From Enoplolaimus lenunculus (lineage: Eukaryota > Nematoda > Enoplea > Enoplida > Thoracostomopsidae): 64,000 nucleotides of DNA. Position 1 is the first letter of the stretch; each line of letters begins with the position of its first letter. The position numbers were made by a program, and so were the translations under genes. The DNA lies in NCBI GenBank assembly GCA_030248215.1, contig JASANG010001771.1, forward strand, positions 119,190 through 183,189, written 5' to 3'. Of the stretch, positions 61,386-64,000 are shown one piece after another. The notes beneath the pieces were generated by a model that saw nothing but the letters and a program-made list of their open reading frames with translations, made no database searches and was not told where the DNA came from.

Positions 61386-61628
61386 GTACAGGATATGTAT
61401 CAGTAACGAAGGGTGGCGGAGGGTGGGTTAAAAATAAATAACAGTCCGTAACCGAATAACACGGGGTTTCCCTCTGGAGAGGCCAAATAAATATCAGTTC
61501 CCCCTTTTATTCGGGTCACTACAGTAAGCCTCCTAAGCCCAAGCCAGGCAAGAAATTAGTCTAAAGCTTAAGCTTACTCTATTCTAGTCCCCCAGAAAAA
61601 CTCTCCGCCTCTGATCTTTGCATGGGCC

Positions 61629-62605
61629 AATCTCGTTGACGAGATATGACAGATCTAGAAAATGACATGTATTAACCGTGCCCTGCGCAACTAAGTGCAA
61701 ACTGGGCGTGTACGCGCAACAAAGATACGTCCAAAATGTAAACTTATGTTACGGGTTGCTTGAGTTCAACCTGAATCATCATTACAGAAAATTTGTTTCT
61801 TAAATATACGACAACTATTTCTTGAACAAAAAGAAGTTGAGTCTCATAAATTGGCAACAGTAATTTGTTGAGTACAATACGTTTATGTTTTCACAATTAG
61901 AGACGCGAATTTTTGAGCTTTACAAGTTTATTAGTGTTTTAAATTCAAAAATTTATGAAATTAAAAGTTATAAAATTTCAAGGCAATTTTTAAGTGCGCA
62001 ACCTGAGAAGCTGCAGATCTTTTGCCCCCTCTAAAATATCAGCGGGCCGTGTGGGAGGAGATATTTTGCATAAAGTAGTTGCTGGAACTTCGGTAGCTTG
62101 GTGTAGCTAACTAGTTAAAACACTCGATGTTATATTTCGGTTCGTGTGGAATGCCGGGTTATATTTTTTTGGTGCGCAAGGCACATTTTTTTGTATCCGC
62201 CGTTCCGACGGCAATATACTTGTTTCGTTTATTTTGTTTCAGCTGATATTTTAAATGTTTAATAAAATATTGTTCGGGGACTAAGAGTCAGTTACTACTA
62301 TTGACAGTATTGACTTACACATCAATTCATTGAACTGTTTTAAACCCAATCGCATTCAGCTGCGATGTTATCATTGAGGCGTCAATTAGTTATAGTGGGA
62401 ATAGTGACTTGTTTAATAAATGGATCCCACACCTCCCCAGAACACTTTAGACCTAGTGTCGAAGTCACCCCAAATGTTTAAAACCCATCATGAAAATTTT
62501 TTGCCCCTGAAATACATGTGCAGCTGGCTACACACCTGGCCATAACCATAGTTGACCCCAGTTGGCAAAATGTTGCAAACTGCAATTAAAGCAATTTTTG
62601 CAATT
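61629..62605. other. Intergenic, nothing recognised
   Basis: No exon or element end recognised between the nest and the minus-strand Cys-rich exon. Confidence 0.35.
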
Positions 62606-62820
62606 TCAAACTTCATTTTCTGCATACGACGTGCAACTGTTATTGAGAGCAGCAACCAAACCACCTCGACGCCGCATAGAATTCAGCCATAATTCATTGC
62701 CTCCGGGACACATTTTAAGACACTCTTCGTAGTTTTTCAGACCAAAACAAACATCGGCCATTGTATTATAACGAACACTTGCTGCGTAGTCACGAAAGCA
62801 ACGTTTAACGCAAGAAAACT
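62606..62820 (-). CDS. Terminal exon of a Cys-rich secreted-type gene
   Basis: On the minus strand, 'catttccgattcag' is a good acceptor and gives a phase-1 entry reading EFSCVKRC, then DVCFGLKNYEECLKMC, one more Cys and a stop. An alternative acceptor at 62860 would enter in phase 0. Six Cys in C-x3-C-x17-C-x8-C-x3-C-x26-C resemble the nematode DUF19/CPG4-type Cys domains rather than the 8-Cys module. Upstream exons would lie to the right and were not found. Family assignment is tentative. Confidence 0.45.
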
Positions 62821-63289
62821 CTGAATCGGAAATGTCAAAAATGTTTTTGGCCACAGACAGCTGAGGTGTAAATAATGAGTAGAGTTCTCATCCCGGCCAG
62901 CGCTTTTACACGTTTAAGTTTCATTTTTTACCTGCGGGTATACCACGCTCAAACTTTTCTTACACGACCCTTGTTTACCAGCGGGTACCCACACAGGTGC
63001 TCGCGTGTACGTGCAGCTTTGAGTGGCAGATTAAAAACGGAAGGTTATCTCCGCATAGCCCCCAACAAGCTCAATACCTTGGTTTCTGTATTACGGTTAG
63101 CCCTAAAATGACGTTAGACTTCTTGCTCGCTTGGCTCACGAGTTTTTTCACCATTGTATCCCGTGTGGGCACTTTTATAAAAATTTCTGGATCGTTCACT
63201 TTTTTCAAACCATATTGACTACAGGGCCTGCCTACTATAAGCCTGAACCTAAAACTGACCTAAACCGAAGTCTAAGCGGAAGCTTCCCA

Positions 63290-63420
63290 GATTTTAAGGG
63301 CTGTCGTGAGGCACCGCCCATCGCCGTCCGTCACCGTCGGTCACCGTACCGTATCGAACGTGAGTAATTCACATACGATACCGTACGGTAACGTAAGGTG
63401 ACGTACGGCTTCAGACGTCA
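63290..63420. repeat. GC-rich inverted repeat ('CCGTACCGT')
   Basis: 'ccgtcggtcaccgtaccgtatcg' and 'cgataccgtacggtaacgtaaggtgacg' form an imperfect hairpin. The CCGTCCGT character resembles the loop at 33705-33750. Confidence 0.5.
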
Positions 63421-63614
63421 TCAAAATATAAAGCATCATCCAAACGTCAACAAGCTATGGTTAGCCATCGCGTTACGCTCAATTTTGTTTTTTTTGCTCG
63501 CTACGCTCGCAAGCTTTTGTAGTCCCGACTGTCATTTTACTAGCCATAACGATTTTTGAAGGAATTGTTCTAGCTGTTCGCATAATTTTGTGTAGAGCAG
63601 TATATAAAACTTTC

Positions 63615-63811
63615 GACCCATGTTACTTTAAAGTGCGTCTAGGATTCTGGTGGGCCTATAAAAGATTTGGTTTAGATTCTAGATTATATTTTTTGCTTAG
63701 GCTTAGGCTTAGGCTTAGGCTTAGGCTTAAAATTCGCTTTTACAACGAGTAGGCTTAGGCTTAGGAATACGCTTAATCTACTGTTAGGCCCCTTAAAGTA
63801 ACATTGGTCAA
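63615..63811. mobile_element. TTAGGC-core MITE, subtype B
   Basis: Ends 'gacccatgttactttaaagtgcg' and 'ggccccttaaagtaacattggtc' are nearly perfect inverted repeats. Two TTAGGC blocks, the first with five exact units. Confidence 0.8.
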
Positions 63812-63854
63812 ATTTTCTTTGCTTTTTTCGCACAAGCATAAGTCTGCACTGTGA

Positions 63855-64000
63855 GAAGTTCGTGATTTAGACTTAAGCCTGTACCCTGTATAGTTCTTTT
63901 CTCGATGTATGCTATTTGCTCTGATTTAGTAAAACGCGGCCGGTAAATGTTTATTATAAATCCCAACCCGCAACCCGTATGACACACAAAATTCCCAAAT
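63855..64000 (-). repeat. Dispersed repeat, copy 2, cut by the window edge
   Basis: Reverse complement of 51620-51790, including 'gtaaaacgcggccggtaaatg'. Confidence 0.7.

Larger units (their letters stand above)
59493..61525 (-). mobile_element. P2 MITE, second level of the nest
   Basis: CTGTAGTGACCCCAATAAG at the left, CTTTTATTCGGGTCACTACAG at the right, with TA on both sides (59491-59492, 61526-61527). It is split at 59783/61386. Confidence 0.8.
59394..61628. mobile_element. TTAGGC-core MITE, outermost of a four-level nest
   Basis: Left piece 59394-59492 ('ggccaatataaagatcacgggcgg') and right piece 61526-61628 ('ctccgcctctgatctttgcatgggcc') are the ends of one subtype A element. Confidence 0.75.

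Noticed and set aside
1-64000. A true chromosome end, because of the TTAGGC arrays
   Set aside because: The arrays are short, interrupted, in both orientations and bounded by inverted repeats, so they are interstitial mobile elements.
1-64000. CRISPR arrays, operons or ribosome binding sites
   Set aside because: Introns, SINEs and MITEs show a eukaryotic nuclear genome; the direct repeats are satellite or MITE copies without spacers.

Overview
This is a repeat-rich, AT-rich animal genome window, most likely from a nematode. The support is indirect. Many short inverted-repeat elements carry tracts of TTAGGC, the nematode telomere hexamer. The genes include an animal-type 7-dehydrocholesterol reductase and a divergent seven-transmembrane receptor, and the secreted Cys-rich and C-type lectin genes fit a worm. 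Genes other than the first two are split into small exons in long introns packed with mobile elements.

Layout. 1-3,000: element fragments and TTAGGC-core elements. 3,070-5,046 (+): intronless rhodopsin-like receptor. 6,230-7,669 (-): intronless DHCR7-type sterol reductase. 8,000-13,550: mobile elements. 13,554-17,530 (+): gene 1 of a Cys-rich family (4 exons), with its last exon duplicated at 17,724-17,914. 24,154-19,075 (-): secreted C-type lectin gene, first exon not found. 26,944-36,903 (+): gene 2 (8 exons, 447 aa). 39,936-59,110 (+): gene 3 (8 exons, 444 aa), whose 10.8 kb intron 6 holds a 4.3 kb satellite. 62,820-62,606 (-): last exon of another Cys-rich gene. The right edge is repeats.

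The main discovery is the family formed by genes 1-3. Each starts with a signal-peptide exon. Each then adds modules encoded by single phase-1 exons sharing C-x(7,9)-C-x(11,13)-C-x3-C-x(12,18)-C-x(7,19)-C-x-C-x2-C. Genes 2 and 3 also carry two tiny linker exons of 57 and 39 nt and a distinct 4-Cys C-terminal exon, in the same order. Joining the exons by GT-AG gives open frames of exactly 232, 447 and 444 codons plus stop, which is strong internal support. I do not recognise this 8-Cys domain. The proteins are probably extracellular; their job is unknown.

Mobile DNA dominates the rest: TTAGGC-core elements, a TA-flanked family with CTGTAGTGACCCGAATAAG ends, Harbinger-like elements with TTA duplications, a non-autonomous hAT element, several foldback families and tRNA-derived SINEs. 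At 59,394-61,628 four of these are nested one inside another.
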